A stretch of 64,000 nucleotides of DNA from Polytrichum commune. Lineage: Eukaryota > Streptophyta > Polytrichopsida > Polytrichales > Polytrichaceae. The position numbers and the translations under genes were made by a program. The stretch is from positions 49,030,429 through 49,094,428 of the forward strand of contig OX485804.1 in the NCBI GenBank assembly GCA_950295325.1, given 5' to 3'. The notes under the pieces were generated by a model. That model worked only from the letters and a program-made list of their open reading frames with translations. It did no database searches and was not told where the DNA came from. Within the stretch, counting starts at the first letter, position 1. Every line of letters begins with the position of its first letter. Shown here piece after piece: positions 1 through 12,524 of this stretch.

Positions 1-15
1 TTAGGGAGAGAAGAG

Positions 16-372
16 GGTTATCCTCGAACTCAACATGTCTTTTGATGAGGAGTTGGTTGTTTTGCATACAACACCTTCCATATTTGGTAAGTTTGTGGTG
101 CATGCTTGGAGCTAGGATGAAGATTTGAAGGAAGGATATTCTGTATCGATCTTTGAGGGTCAAACTCAATTTAGCATGCCAAGAGGCTCTAAAATGAGTT
201 TGGCCCACAATGAACCAAAATAGATTGCTCTTCATACATACTCAAGCACTCCCTCCAAGCATGCACTGCAAGAGGAAAGAAATTATTGATATCTGTATGC
301 AAAACAACCAATGAAAATCATAGGGGACCAACTGCCAATGAAAAGTCCTCTTGAGTTGAAGGATAACTCTAT
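16..372. repeat. Dispersed repeat copy 1, in a helicase intron
   Basis: About 360 bp that recur, diverged, at about 2129-2490. Shared landmarks in the same order are 'gcatacaacaccttccat', 'gagggtcaaactca', 'gcatgccaagagg' and 'aagaaattattgatat'. Both copies lie in introns of the helicase gene. No coding capacity or terminal inverted repeats were seen, so the family is unknown. Confidence 0.75.
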
Positions 373-582
373 TAACAACGAAGTCCCTATTAAGAATAGC
401 ATCCTTACTGCAACTGTGAGGATGCAACAGTTAACACCCATTTTTAACCGTGCTTTCATTTATCCCCATTACATCGAAGGACAGCCACATGTGCACAAGC
501 TGATGCTAATTCCTTCAGAAAGATTAACACTTAACAAATCCCCTTTGTTCATCCAATCCCCATACCACACACTTGAACTTAC

Positions 583-3500
583 CTTCATGGGTTTCTCTCC
601 GTGAAGTGACAGGGCCTCAATGCCAGTCACAGAATGAATGGCTTCAGCTAGTAGATCGGACCCCATTCTGGAGCTCACAAACACAACCACAGGAGGTCGA
701 AAGTGTGTCCGGCTTCGCAGTATTTCAAAGAGCTTCTTCTTCTTATACTTTGATTCAACCCATAACACCATTTGCTGCACAGCACAGTTGGGCTGGCCTG
801 GGGTTCCAACTGATATCAGTAATGGATCCTTCAGGATAGATGATGAGAATCTCTCTATGGCAGGTGGAATTGTTGCAGAATACATGAGGATTTGCGGGGC
901 TGACAGGGCTTGGACTAACTGTAAGACTTGGTCCCGGAAGCCACTTTCAAGCATGCAGTCCACCTCATCAAGTGCGAGCATGCACACATCCTGGCAGAAA
1001 CTGTTTCTAGTTAGCATGTATATTGCCATGTTCAAAGACATTGGAGTTATCCATAAAGTTTTCAGGTCAAACTCCAGGTGATTCAGCTAAAAGGTGAGTT
1101 TTGAGAGCTTGTACATAAGTCACCCAAGTTTTCTTAAGGCTTGAATTAACATGCTCAAAGAGTGGGGTCAGGTTATTGAGAACTAGCTTTCTAGCTTGTC
1201 ATACTAGGATCAGCAGGCCAAGGTAGCCTTGCATATGCCAAGTTGAGAATGTGAGGAATAGGGAGTTTCACCCATATTTCAAAAATTAGCCTCCAACACA
1301 AGGCTCTCTTACAAGTTCTTAATCAAAAAGTCCCTCAAAGAGATACCAAACTCCTAGTGTGGTCCCACTTTGAGAGACTTTGAGGATAACGTGATAGTGC
1401 AAAAGCTCTTGATTAAAGTGTTCAATCAAACTAAAGTATCTAAAATAAAGCACAGAAGACGTTCATAAACTTGGTAACCAAAAGTGATTCATGTACCTGC
1501 AGATCTACTTCATGCTTTGTGAAAAGATCAATGAGACGTCCTGGGGTGCCTATAATCAACTCCACACCTTGCTTAATTCGAAAAATTTGCTGTGGCATCA
1601 CATCGCCCCCAACGACCAAGGCTGTTTTGAAAGGTAGCCCTTTCGCAAGCACCTTTGCCTGTTCTTCAACCTGCTCTAAAACATGTGTAAATATTCATGA
1701 GTAAATACCTCATGTGTTTGAAGCCTCTAGAATTGACAATCACAAACAAAAGCCAAGTAGAAAAGGCAAAAGTGGAATTGCATTTAAGTGAGCTTCTGAT
1801 TACACATCAGATGTACAAAAAGTGTAGGCAGCTGCAAAGGTAAAGATTCAAACAGTATTGTTATGAATATGCTTCGCCATACAGAAGACACCACTGATCA
1901 TTGCTAGAGAGACTTGATATTTCTAAAAAGGCCATGACAGGCCACTACCAGTTCCAGTTAGAACTAACAGTACTTGACAAAGTGCAGCCTACCCAGCCCA
2001 CAAACACCACAAAACTAATGAAACAGATAGTGATTACCATTGTACCCGATTGATTGATTTAGATGGAGGATTCAGACTTTCTGATCAACTGAAAACAATC
2101 CTTCTGTGTTAAGAAAGCTATCTAATAGACCTATCCTCTAAGTCAACATGACTTTTGGTTGGGAGTTGGTTGTCTTGCATACAACACCTTCCATGTTTGG
2201 TAAGTTCGCAGTACATGCTTGAATGTGGTATGGAGGTTTGAACAAAGATCATTCTATATCAGTTCATTGAGGGTCAAACTCATTTTGGCATGCCAAGAGG
2301 TGCTAAAATAAGTCTGCCCCTCAATGCACCTATATGGGTTGCTCCTTCATTGAAATTCAAGCACTGCCTCCAAGCATGCACCACAAATGGAAAGAAATTA
2401 TTGATATTGTATGCAAAACAACCAATGGAAGATCACAAGGGACCAACTCCCAACAAAATGTCCCATTGTGTTGAAGTATATCTACAATATCCACATGGAG
2501 TTGGAAGAAGGGGATCCTTTAAAAGTCAAATTCTATTGATTAAACTGACCTGCACACACAGCTCTCGAGTGGGTGCCAACACCATGGCAAGGGGTTTCTC
2601 TCGGTCTGACAAACCATGGATGCGTATCAGGCAACACCGCATGAGAATTGGCAGCAGAAAGGATGCAGTCTTCCCTGAGCCTGTCTCCGCAGAGACCATA
2701 ACATCGCGTTGCTTGAGAGCTGCAGGAATTGCTTGCATTTGGACAGGTGTAGGTGTGTCATAGCCAGCATTATCAAGGTTCTCCTGGAGTTTTGGTAAGA
2801 ATCGACAGTCTGAAAACTGCACGATGGGTCGGGGGGCATTTTCACCTTTAATAGAAACCTCAATGCCACAAAGAAGGCTGTCCACTTGCTGTTGCGACAG
2901 CTTCGTAATAGAATCATCTGGCATCCATTCGGGTAGTTTTCTCACCTTATCTGTCACTAATATACACTCATCTTGCAGTAGGATTCTGGGTGCTAAGGGT
3001 TTCTCCCTAGGCAACAATTTTGGTGTTTCTTTTGAAGGTCTTGCTTTCTGTGCTAAAACTACAGATTTACATTCTAAACTACAGATGTCATCATCTGTTT
3101 CATCACAAATGTATTCACCATAGCGACCACAGACTGCACAAATCGGCTCACCAGGCTTGGCTGGTCTCTGTTGGGTGCTCCTTTCTTTGACTGCTGTATC
3201 TGCAAAAATAAATGACACCTCATAATTAAATTGAAAAACAGAATGTTCACATAATTCTCACTCTCACATAAACGGATTTCAACATGAAATTGAGTGACTT
3301 CATTGAACTAAAACACAAGCCTGCGTGACAAAGCTTGAAGGCTTCAAATGTTCTTGGCCTCATGTACAAAGAAGTGCTTCAGCACATCCTTAGAAGAGAA
3401 TAATTGCAACTTAAGTTCCTTCAAACTCAAGTTTGTAAATCCCTGTTGAATGTGACCAGTATCAGCCTACGAAGACAAGCACGTCACAAACCTTGAGGTA

Positions 3501-4963
3501 CATTCAATGCTTCGATCCTCCCAACAAAATGAAAACTTCAAGTCTAAATCTCAGCTCAATTCCTGATTTCCACAATGTCAATCCACATCATCATCCTCAG
3601 CAAGAGGCTTCCTTATGAGAATGTTCCTACTTTCTTAAATTCAACAAATTTCAGAACAGGTCATAATATCACTTCCAGAAGGCACTTCCGACAAAGGTAT
3701 TCCTTCTATTGCATTCTTGTTGGGTCCCCACTCGAACTTCATTTATTAGCACTAGTACCCCTCTGCCATACCAAAGAGGTTTAGCAGAAGGAAAACAAAC
3801 AAACAAACAAGGGATCCAAGTCATGACAAAAGTGAAGGAAGTATTCCCCAGCCACATGGCTCAATGGCAACCTTGAAACTGCACTAGTGTAAAGGAGAAG
3901 AAAGTCCTTTGAATAAGGTTGCTCTCTTCTACATATGCACTATGCACAAAACCAACCGCCTTCCATTTCTCAAATATTTAAGTGTTCTGGTTACTAACCT
4001 ACTTGGCGGCCGCCTTTGATTCTCACACATCTGTCACGGTGACTACCTACTTGGGACTCATTTTGCTTACTAGCTACCAGCAATTATCCACACATTGCTT
4101 GAAGTTGGCCCATGAGTGGCGCTTCCTCTCCATGGTCCACATGGGTAAATGAACCAACAACCAATAGAAGATTATTTTTTTCAACCTTTCTGGTGCCCCT
4201 TTTCCAAAACAAAGATCTCAGATAGGGATCCCCATCTCCTTGCGACCATATAGCAATCATTGTTGATAAGATAATACATTGCGTCCTACAGGGCAAGAGG
4301 TACACTAAGCGTCTGATATAGTGTGAACCACACTATTCATCATCGCACCACATTAATTGTCTTGCAATAACTGGTGACAACTAAAGAGGGTGTCCCAAGA
4401 TGCTTGGTGTTACATGCCAAGTCATGAAGACCACTCTAATTAACATAGCACACCAATTTTAATACCACACTAAATGAGATGTTCAGTTTAATGTGCTTTT
4501 TGCATGAATGTCTTACGCTACTGTATTTTCCGCCATAAGAACAAAAGTAATACAGATCAGACTCACCATCCACAAGTTCAGGAGTTTCCGTGGACTCTAC
4601 CACGTGGTGTAAAGTCGTCGGCTCTCCTTCTCCACTCTCGGAAACCCTAAACAAATTTGGAGTGTCGTCGACTGCTCTATTTGAAGCATTGTCTGTCCTT
4701 GAAACTTCTCGCAGATTCTTATTTGAAGGTGCCAAAAAGTTCACATTTGCATCCACTTGCAACTCCAATCCCACTTGGGTTCCTTCCAGCTTAGAGTCCC
4801 CGGTTGCACTCCCAGGTAATTCTTTCACGGGTAATTCGTCATTCCCAGAACAAGGAGACTCGACGAGGGCACGATTGACAGGAGTGAGCTCGGTAGTCTT
4901 TGGTAAATTTGGAATTGGAGAGCTCCTTTGGGAGGTTGTGCGAAGTGCACGTGGGAGAAACAT
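583..4963 (-). CDS. RH41: DEAD-box ATP-dependent RNA helicase with HIT zinc finger, RH41/DDX59 type (3' end outside window)
   Basis: Four exons on the minus strand, all in phase: 4963-4567, 3199-2550, 1670-1497 and 990-583 (543 codons). The last exon ends at a GT donor, so the C-terminal exons with motifs V and VI lie left of the window. The ATG at 4963 is the first Met after an in-frame upstream stop. Exon 1 encodes about 130 disordered residues. Exon 2 has a HIT-type zinc finger (CAVCGRYGEYIC...CSLEC), the Q motif (TPTPVQMQAIP), motif I (AETGSGKT) and Ia (PTREL). Exon 3 has the GG motif and TPGRL. Exon 4 has motif II as DEVD and motif III as SATI, variants I recall from plant RH41 and animal DDX59, plus motif IV (VVVFVSSRMG). 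It probably unwinds RNA using ATP; its exact substrate is not shown by sequence. Dispersed repeats sit in three introns. The family call is strong and the gene symbol is by resemblance. Confidence 0.9.
2129..2490. repeat. Dispersed repeat copy 2, in helicase intron 2
   Basis: Second copy of the 360-bp sequence at 16-372, same orientation, between helicase exons 2 and 3. It ends about 60 bp from the donor of exon 2. The copies differ by many substitutions and small indels, so the duplication or insertions are not recent. Confidence 0.75.
3775..4140. repeat. Dispersed repeat in helicase intron 1 (second copy at 42325-42700)
   Basis: Sequence in helicase intron 1 that recurs at about 42325-42700. 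Shared landmarks in order are 'tagcagaagg', 'catgacaaaa', 'atttctcaaa', 'aagtgtt', 'cctacttgg' and 'gcgcttcttc'-like text. No TIR or coding frame was recognised. Confidence 0.6.
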
Positions 4964-7709
4964 CGAGTCAGTCGTAGAGTAGGCAACAGAATTGGCACCT
5001 CGTCATCGTCAATTGGAGTATATGTTCACTTGGCAGGGCTTCTTCTTCTATCAATACTCATCACCCTGTGCAACCTCTGAATCACAGCAGATGTAAACGC
5101 AGATATGTGACATGTAACTTGAGGAGCACGATGGCCGAATTGAGGGCAGTGATCAATGTGAAGATTAACATACACCCTAAACCTGAAACCAACACCCTAA
5201 AACTTGCACTACAAGTACATATTGATTCTGAGAATGTCCACTTGCTTTTGGGTCATCTCCCTTTGAACCTTTATAACTTTTGCACACGTACTTTGGTGCG
5301 TTAGAATCCCAAGACAATAGCTAACGAGAATCATTTAGACTCTTTAAGTATAATGAAAGTATATATGCTCAGCGCTTAAAGTGACGGTTTTAGCACCATC
5401 TACCTTAGAATATGATCAAGAACTGCTGCAGATGCAATCAATCACAATCCGGCGGATGTGGCCTTCCGCTGAATTGCGACCCTACAACACAGATTACAGT
5501 TGGATTATCCACTCGTTACATTTGCATTGAAAAATTACCATTGAATTAAAGAGATGTTCAAATTGGAGTAATGCTATATTGCACATTGAACAAAAGCTAT
5601 TGAGATATTAAACTGTACGTGTCCCCTCTTTCGACCGAACAATTTCAATGGCTTGATGGCAACTCCATCCCGAAATCTCGACACTAGCTCAACACTAGAA
5701 ACCCTAACACAGGAGCCGATCCCGGTATGAAGAAGGACATGGAGTTTTTAAGAACATATAACCACGAAGAAACTTACAGATATGGTGTAAATTCCGCAAC
5801 TCGGTCTACATACTCAAAAACCTCACGAAGTTCGACAAACTAACCTTAACACACTGACTCGTTTTCAAGAAGGAGGAATTCAAAATCAAGCTCCAATTTG
5901 CTCTAACTTTTCGGGGAATTAACCAAGAAAGTCCGGAAAATAGAAGCCGAAGATCATTGAGGGGAGCCACAGCAGCAATGAAGCCCAACAGGGGCAGATT
6001 TTTAGGGTTTCAGGCGCGATGTTCCCCCTCCCAGTTCCCATGGTTCCCCACATGGGAACTCCGTCAATTACAAGACCGTGTTGGTCAAATTTTATCTTGG
6101 TTCACACGGGACTACCTTTAACTGTCCTTGATGCTACACTAAATTGTGGGTCCTTCTAGTGTGGATGCAAATTAATGTTGAAATAATTAATGTGGACCAC
6201 TCTAATTGTCTACTATTGTAGTCATGGTGGAAATAATGTGGGTCCAAGACCTCTAGGCTTCCGCTAAGCCATCTTGGAGGCTTCTTACCAAAACCTTACA
6301 ATATATAGTTCAAGGACAAAAGTAGAATAAAATGAAATAATCACCCACATCAATTTGCTAACAAATTGATTAACGTGGCCCACACTAATTTGAATGTAGA
6401 GATTTGGCCTAAGTTAAAAGGTACCGTGGCCCAATATACTTATTTTTATGATTATTTTTTGGTAATTGATCTAGGTTCTAGAAAATTACTATTACCCACA
6501 CTAACCTGACAATATAGTGTACTTTACAATGATTTTTAGCATATTGTTAACATATTAGTAAATCTTACCTTTAATGTGCTAATTAACCATACTAAAAAAG
6601 GTTTCTAAATATTTTATCTATTTTCAAAGATAGACTTTAACCAAATCAAACATCACCAAATTTCCCACAAAAAAACCCTTCTAATTGCTATGCATTCAAA
6701 TGTATATTGTATAGTATAATGTAGTTTCCATCAAAGTTGCTTGGATAGGATAGGGTATGTGGAGAGATTGATGCAAAAAACAAATATTCTCAAGTACCGT
6801 AGTTCTCTAGCAGCTTGGGCACCTTTCTATTCAATAAGTTAGACATTCATCCAAGTCATTACTATAATTCATGAAAGGTTTTCCTAATTTCATCTATGGC
6901 AGCTACAATTAACCTAAACACTTCCCTTAACCAACATTCCTTACTCTAAAGTTTGTCTTTTACTTGCATGCCATGATTTTAGGCATTATTGTGATTTTAG
7001 GCACTCTTTGAATGTTATTTCTTTTATTTTGGACACTCAACAAAATCGATTTCCCAAAAATGTAGGCACCTTTAAAATCAATTATTTTTTGCCCGAGCTG
7101 CTAGAGAGCTACGGTATATATTTCCACATTAATTTTTATGCATGATGTTGTACATTGTGGGTTGCACTATAGTGCATCAAAGGGCAAGTCACATAATAAG
7201 TATGTCCATAATATTTACCATAAATAGTGCACTTTGAGCTACATTGATTATGATAAATAATGTGGACTACATCAAGAACAAGGATTCTACACTAAAAGTG
7301 GCATTGGAGATAATAATTGGATGCACGCTATTAACTAATCTGCATATACCATGTATCATAAGAGGTTCAAGAAACACATATTAATGTCTCCTTCAATCTT
7401 GCTTGTGTTCCACAAACAAACAGTCTATATCGTAGACCTTTTTGTGCTCTTTGTAAAGGCACCGAGTTTGCCTCCTAACTACTAGTCAATTGGTCGCAAT
7501 GAACAATGTTCAAAAATCGATTGCATTTACCTTCAAGAAAGTTCACTTGCATGTCAAGTTTGGATGTTTTCTCCTTTGGTTCGTGGACTTAGGAAGTGAG
7601 TTTAATGCTCTTTGGATTCACATTCTTGATTACCTTCAATTGATACCTTGCCCACAACTAAAAGAGAAAGAATGAGATGAATGCATGAATGGAGATTCAA
7701 GTGCGATTA
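4964..7709. other. Upstream region of the helicase and AT-rich intergenic DNA
   Basis: This holds the presumed promoter and 5' leader of the helicase, read leftward. About 5160-5340 resembles 23855-24090 (shared 'aaaccaacaccctaaaa'-like text followed by 'gcgttagaa...'), so it is a dispersed repeat. From about 6100 to 7700 there is AT-rich DNA with scattered 'cactaa'/'ttagtg' ends typical of degraded MITEs. I see no supportable gene or RNA. Confidence 0.4.
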
Positions 7710-7921
7710 CACTAATTATCCCCAGTAGTGCACACTACTATTCGGAGTTAACTATTTCATGAGAATGTAATATTTTACCAAGCAAAGTTGTTTATATTCT
7801 ATAAAGTCTAAACAATCTATCGAATTTTCATTAGTAAAATTGAACTCTTGAGGAAGACGTTATTACATTATTACATTGCATAACTCTGAATAGTAACACA
7901 CACTAACTGGGATAACTAATG
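7710..7921. mobile_element. MITE, TA target duplication (CACTAATTATCC-end family)
   Basis: A 212-bp element between TA dinucleotides at 7708-7709 and 7922-7923. Its ends are imperfect inverted repeats beginning CACTAATTATCC on the left and CATTAGTTATCC in reverse complement on the right, continuing with 'tactattcggagtta'. A related copy lies at about 18934-19149. TA duplication and small size suggest a Stowaway-like, Tc1/mariner-dependent element, although the ends are not the classic CTCCCTCC. Confidence 0.65.
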
Positions 7922-8159
7922 TAGCATTGCACACTACTTTCATGCATGATGTGAAGGGTAAGTCACATTGTCATACGTTGCATGCTATTTACCATAATAT
8001 GTGTAGTTAACATATATAGATATATGTAGAAAACAAATCTTGTATCAATGCATGTCACTTATATTAATGTAACAACCAATGCAATTCCTGATACTTGTTG
8101 CTTCATTTCCAAATCACTTCCCCCCTCCCTCTATATATAAATCGATTAAGAACAAACAC

Positions 8160-8360
8160 CATTGAAATACATGCTTAAAAGAGATTGAACTATGTTTCAA
8201 TATTTGCTAACTCCTCCAACCTCGATAGTTAGAACGGTTGGAGGGTTTTTTATATGTCAGTCATTCAAGAAGATGGTGAATCTTCACTTTGATCATGGAC
8301 ATGTACAATTCATACGAGCTCCATAAATTATGAGGATAATGACTATAGCCTCAAGTTGGA
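8160..8360. repeat. Dispersed repeat fragment (family also at 10885-11160, 23590-23760 and 55080-55170)
   Basis: It shares 'aaaagagattg(g/a)ac', a 'gtgaatcttcactttga' block and the following AT-rich text with 10920-11000. Parts of the same family recur near 23600 ('aactccgatt', 'gcaattgcta...ggatga') and near 55100 ('aaaaagagattggact'). Its function is unknown. Confidence 0.5.
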
Positions 8361-8825
8361 CTAGCCAATCACCTTGTGCTTAGTGCATCCTAGCTACACA
8401 AAGATGTGTTTCTAATTAGGGTGCTTTTGCAATTGGCTTGCCTCTTAACCCATGCAAATTACCTTGTATCAAAACCAAATCACAAAAACTTATAATTTTG
8501 TTTATTTATCCATATAACAACCACGATATAAAACAATTTTTGAACTATGGTACAATAAATATTCAAAATAGTGTGGAATGTTGATAAATTAGTGTGAGGC
8601 AACTTCATTGCACATATCGGTGTAGGAGAAGTGGGCTAATTAGAAGAAGAAAATTGCTCAATCAAGCTCAAACTTGTTTAGATGCCAAACCAAGTCTAAA
8701 CATCACATGGACCTACTTGGATGAAAGTATTCTCACAATTTACATTATGTGTATGTCATTTTAGGGGTAATTGTTCACATAAAACTGCGGGTAACCTTCA
8801 ACATGACTTGACTATTCTACACAAT

Positions 8826-9977
8826 GATATTTAGTGTCAACAATTCTAATGGTCTTGCTCAATGCTAATTGTAAACCGCGGTATAGTGTCACCAACACTA
8901 AATGCTAACCCAACAATATTTGTCATTCCTTGTAAATTTTTTTGGGGGATTATAGATTTACAGAGTTGCAATTATTGTCAACACTTACCAAGCGATTTTT
9001 CATCCAATCTTCAATCATCCATGACAATATTTTACCACAAGTTGCTGACAAGAGAAAGGTAGGGTTTTGGCCCATGGATGAACTCATCCATCATCCATGA
9101 CAGACTTTGTTCACTTATTCATAAGCAGTGTCATCTGAAAAATTACCATAGTGACATAAAATGCCATATGACACTAAATTACATATTTAGTGTAGTTTAC
9201 AAGTACCGTCATGGATGATTGAAATTTGGGTGAAATTCATGCAATAATCAATACAATGTTTGGTATATTCTTCATTCTAACAATTTTGTGATGGAATGTT
9301 GTCATGCATGATTGAAATTTGGATGAAAAATTAGTTAGGCATGCTTCATACCCATGGGTATCTTTTCTTAACATTTTGGTTTTTTAATTTAAATAAATAT
9401 TTAACCTACATTCACACTTGCCCCATTGTTAATTTACCCATGCATTAAATTATGATCACTAGGTTAAGTTACTGTATAGTTATAACCTAGCAACACAATT
9501 AGCGCCTAACCTCAGTGGTAACTTACCACATGCATAGTAGAATGGTTAGCTATATACAAAGACGATGTTAGTGACTTACCAACGATCACATGACAATGTT
9601 GACGTGACGACATGTGGCAACCAAGTTGAGTTTAATGAATGGCCATGTGTCAATAGAACTAGTCACCCACTCAGGTAGGTGATGTCTTTGGTAAAGTTGG
9701 TTATAAGTGTGCATGAGATGACATTTAGGTTAATTTAGAGTTAGGTTATTTTACCATTAAAATGGTAAATTAACAATCACAATTAGAACTTACCCATAGG
9801 TGTGAAGCATCTCTTAGTAAGTTCATTAATAACAACATTGTAAATCTACATTGCCCAAATCTTATTACAAGGAATGACAATTTATTGTTATATTTACATC
9901 TAGTGTTGGTGACAATACATGGGCAGTTTAAAATTCGTATTGAGCAAGACAAATAAAAATGGTGGCACTAAATATAA
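8826..9977. mobile_element. 1.15-kb element with long imperfect terminal inverted repeats
   Basis: The left arm, about 8826-8935, contains 'gatatttagtgtcaac', 'gtcttgctcaat', 'gtgtcaccaacacta' and 'tgtcattccttg'. It is matched in reverse complement by about 9868-9977. The interior has further inverted pairs: 'tttttcatccaa' with 'caatcatccatgac' near 8995-9030 is mirrored near 9300-9337. No transposase frame was seen, so it looks non-autonomous. Outer boundaries are uncertain by tens of bases. Confidence 0.6.
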
Positions 9978-10272
9978 CTTTTATTGTAGTTCATGATACT
10001 TTTACACATCTACACGTGGGCCCCACCAGCCAAGGTGCCAAAGCTAAGGGCAGCCCATGGAAGAAATTTATCTCAAAGCCAAATGAGTTTCGATTCTTTG
10101 CGTTATGCCAATATAATTCGTCAGGGGGTTTTGAGGCCATCACATGCACAAAACACAAATTTAAAAAGCTGGTAATCTTGTATTGCGATTTCTTGCAGAA
10201 GGCAATATACAATACAATTTATTACGAGTCATAAATGGATGGATCTTCTCCATAGTAGGAACATACACCTAA

Positions 10273-10771
10273 GGGTCACTTCACACACGAGCCAAGAGCC
10301 GTGACCATGAAATTGTGAGAGCCCAAAAGAAAGTGTCCAATGGCCGTCCCAAGACACCTCCAAAACCATGTATTGTGGTCATGGATCCTCAAGTGTAGTG
10401 TGAAGTCATATGTGATTGGGCCCTCAATCAAATGTTGTTTCAATGAATTTCTATGCATGCGGGTCCTCGCACATGATAATGTAGAATAAATCAATAGTTG
10501 TTAGTGTTTGGAGTGCCATGGTCTCCTGGTTTTGTGTTAGGCCTACCTCCAAGAGGTGGTTTTTGAAAATAAACCAAGTGACCATGAAACATGATTCATT
10601 GGATGCCATGTAGAAATCCATGTAGACTTCACATCCATCTTGCATTCACATACTCCGTTGGTCCCTCGAGCGTAGTGTGAAGCAAACTTGGACTGGCTCT
10701 GCCTTTTCCACCAATGAGAGTGCTTGAAGTGTAATGGTCACGGGCTCTCAGTCTCATGTGTGAAGTGGCCC
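10273..10771 (+). mobile_element. Tourist/Harbinger-like MITE, copy A
   Basis: A 499-bp element whose ends are GGGTCACTTCACACACGAG on the left and CTCATGTGTGAAGTGGCCC on the right. It is flanked by TAA (10270-10272) and TAG (10772-10774), consistent with a slightly mutated 3-bp TWA duplication. Copies B and C have perfect TTA duplications with the same ends. TWA duplication with GGG-ended TIRs is typical of PIF/Harbinger-mobilised MITEs. Confidence 0.75.
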
Positions 10772-10884
10772 TAGAAGAACATACCTAAGGTAGACGTGCA
10801 CACAACAATTTGTAGTGATTATTGCCTTTTGATAATCAATTCCAACACAACAATAATCTCAACAACCTATATTTGAGTGGTTTA

Positions 10885-11160
10885 TGGTTAGATGTGGAGT
10901 TTAAAAATGGACACCAAAAGGACATGCGTTCAAAAGAGATTGGACTATAGATTGTGATCATTCTAGGAGATTGTGAATCTTCACTTTGACCTATGACAAC
11001 TTTTACATCTCAACTCCGATTCTACAATTTGAACGAGAATCTTCGTGAATTTGCAATTGCTAACCGGATGAAACATTACATGATGCGAGCCAACTGTTAA
11101 AAATGGTTGTGAAGTTGGAAGAAGTGCGCACAAGCCACGCACCTCTTAAGTACCTATTAA
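10885..11160. repeat. Dispersed repeat between MITE copies A and B
   Basis: Same family as about 8160-8360 and 23590-23760: 'caaaagagattggac', 'gtgaatcttcactttga', 'caactccgatt' and 'gcaattgcta...ggatga' recur in the same order. No gene was seen. Confidence 0.5.
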
Positions 11161-11164
11161 CTTA

Positions 11165-11827
11165 GGGCCACTTCACACACGAGCCAAGAGCCATGACCAT
11201 GAAATTGTGAGAACCCAAAAGAAAGTGCCCAAAGGTCGTCCCAAGACACCTCCAAAATCATGTAGTGTGGTTACAAACCCTCAAGTGTAGTGTGAAGTGA
11301 TATGTGACCATGTCCTCAACCAAATGCTATTTCAATGAATTTCTATTCATGCAGATCCTCACACATGATAAAATAGAATAACTCAACAATTGTGAGTGTT
11401 TGGAGTGGCATGGTCTCCCGGTTTTGTGTTAGGCCTACCTCCAAGAGGTGGTTTTTGAAAATAATCCAAGTGACCATGAAACATGATCCATTGGATGCCA
11501 TGTAGGAATCTATGTAGACTTGACATCCATCTTGCATTCACATACTCTGTTGGTCCCTCAAGCGTAGTGTGCAGCGAACTTGGACCGGCTCCGCCTTTTC
11601 CACCAATGAGAGTCCTTGAAGTCTAATGGTCACGGGCCCTCAAGCGTAGTGTGAAGCGAACTTGGAGCGGCTCCGCCTTTTCCACCAATGAGAGTGCTTG
11701 AAGTCTAATGCTCATGGGCCCTCAAGCGTAGTGTGAAGCAAACTTGGACTGGCTCCGCCTTTTCCACCAATGAGAGTGCTTGAAGTGCACTGGTCACGGG
11801 CTCTCGGTCTCGTGTGTGAAAAGGCCC
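11165..11827 (+). mobile_element. Tourist/Harbinger-like MITE, copy B, with internal tandem triplication
   Basis: A 663-bp element flanked by TTA at 11162-11164 and 11828-11830. It is collinear with copy A over most of its length. It is longer because an 82-bp segment beginning 'ccctcaagcgtagtgtg' is present about three times (starts near 11555, 11637 and 11719). Short frames across it mirror those of copy A but have no recognisable product. Confidence 0.8.
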
Positions 11828-11845
11828 TTACTATGTAATAAGTTA

Positions 11846-12346
11846 GGGCCACTTCACACACGGGACTGAGAGCCCGTGACCATTATACTCCATGCACTCT
11901 CATTGATGGAAAGGACGGAGCCGGTCCAAGTTCGCTTCACACTATGCTTGAGGGACCAACGGAGTACGTGAATGCAAGATGGATGTAAAGTCTACATGGA
12001 TTCCTACATGGCACCGAATGGATCATGTTTCATGATCACTTGAACTATTTTCAAAAACCACCTCTTGGAGGTAGGCCTAACACAAAACCGGGAGACCACG
12101 GCACTCTGAACGCTCACAACCGTTGGTTTATTCTACTTTATCATGTGTGAGGACCCGCATGAATAGAAATTCATTGAAATAGCGTTCGGTTGAGAGCCCG
12201 GTCACATATGACTTCACACTACACTCCAGGGTCCGTGACTACACTACGTGATTGTGGAGGTGTGTTGGGACGGCCTTTGGACACTTTCTTTTGGGCTCTC
12301 ACAATCTCATGGTCACGGGCTCTCAGTCTCGTGTGTGAAGTGGCCC
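11846..12346 (-). mobile_element. Tourist/Harbinger-like MITE, copy C, inverted
   Basis: A 501-bp element flanked by TTA at 11843-11845 and 12347-12349. It starts only 18 bp after copy B ends and lies in the opposite orientation, so B and C form a large imperfect palindrome. Its TIRs (GGGCCACTTCACACACGGGA and reverse complement) match the other copies. It ends about 1.27 kb upstream of the dehydrin-like start codon. Confidence 0.8.
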
Positions 12347-12524
12347 TTAGATGACTCTGATCAATCTGCTGACTCCTCCACTCCACTGTTCTTCCTCCAA
12401 GAAACTACTAGAAAGTTCCTGGAACCGTCGCGGCTAAAGCTTATCCTCCGTGATATCTGGGACAGGGGTTGTGATCCTAGGTCGCAGATCAACGTGTGGC
12501 ATCTTAAGTGGCAGACTAGCATCA

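Noticed and set aside
5806-5988. Minus-strand frame starting MGFIAAVAPLNDLRL as an upstream helicase exon
   Set aside because: No matching donor/acceptor pair or family resemblance, and the helicase start at 4963 already follows an in-frame stop.
10451-11537. Two similar minus frames reading MQDGC(E/Q)VY and MASN(E/G)SCFMVTW
   Set aside because: They fall in homologous positions of MITE copies A and B, so their similarity reflects element homology, not a gene.
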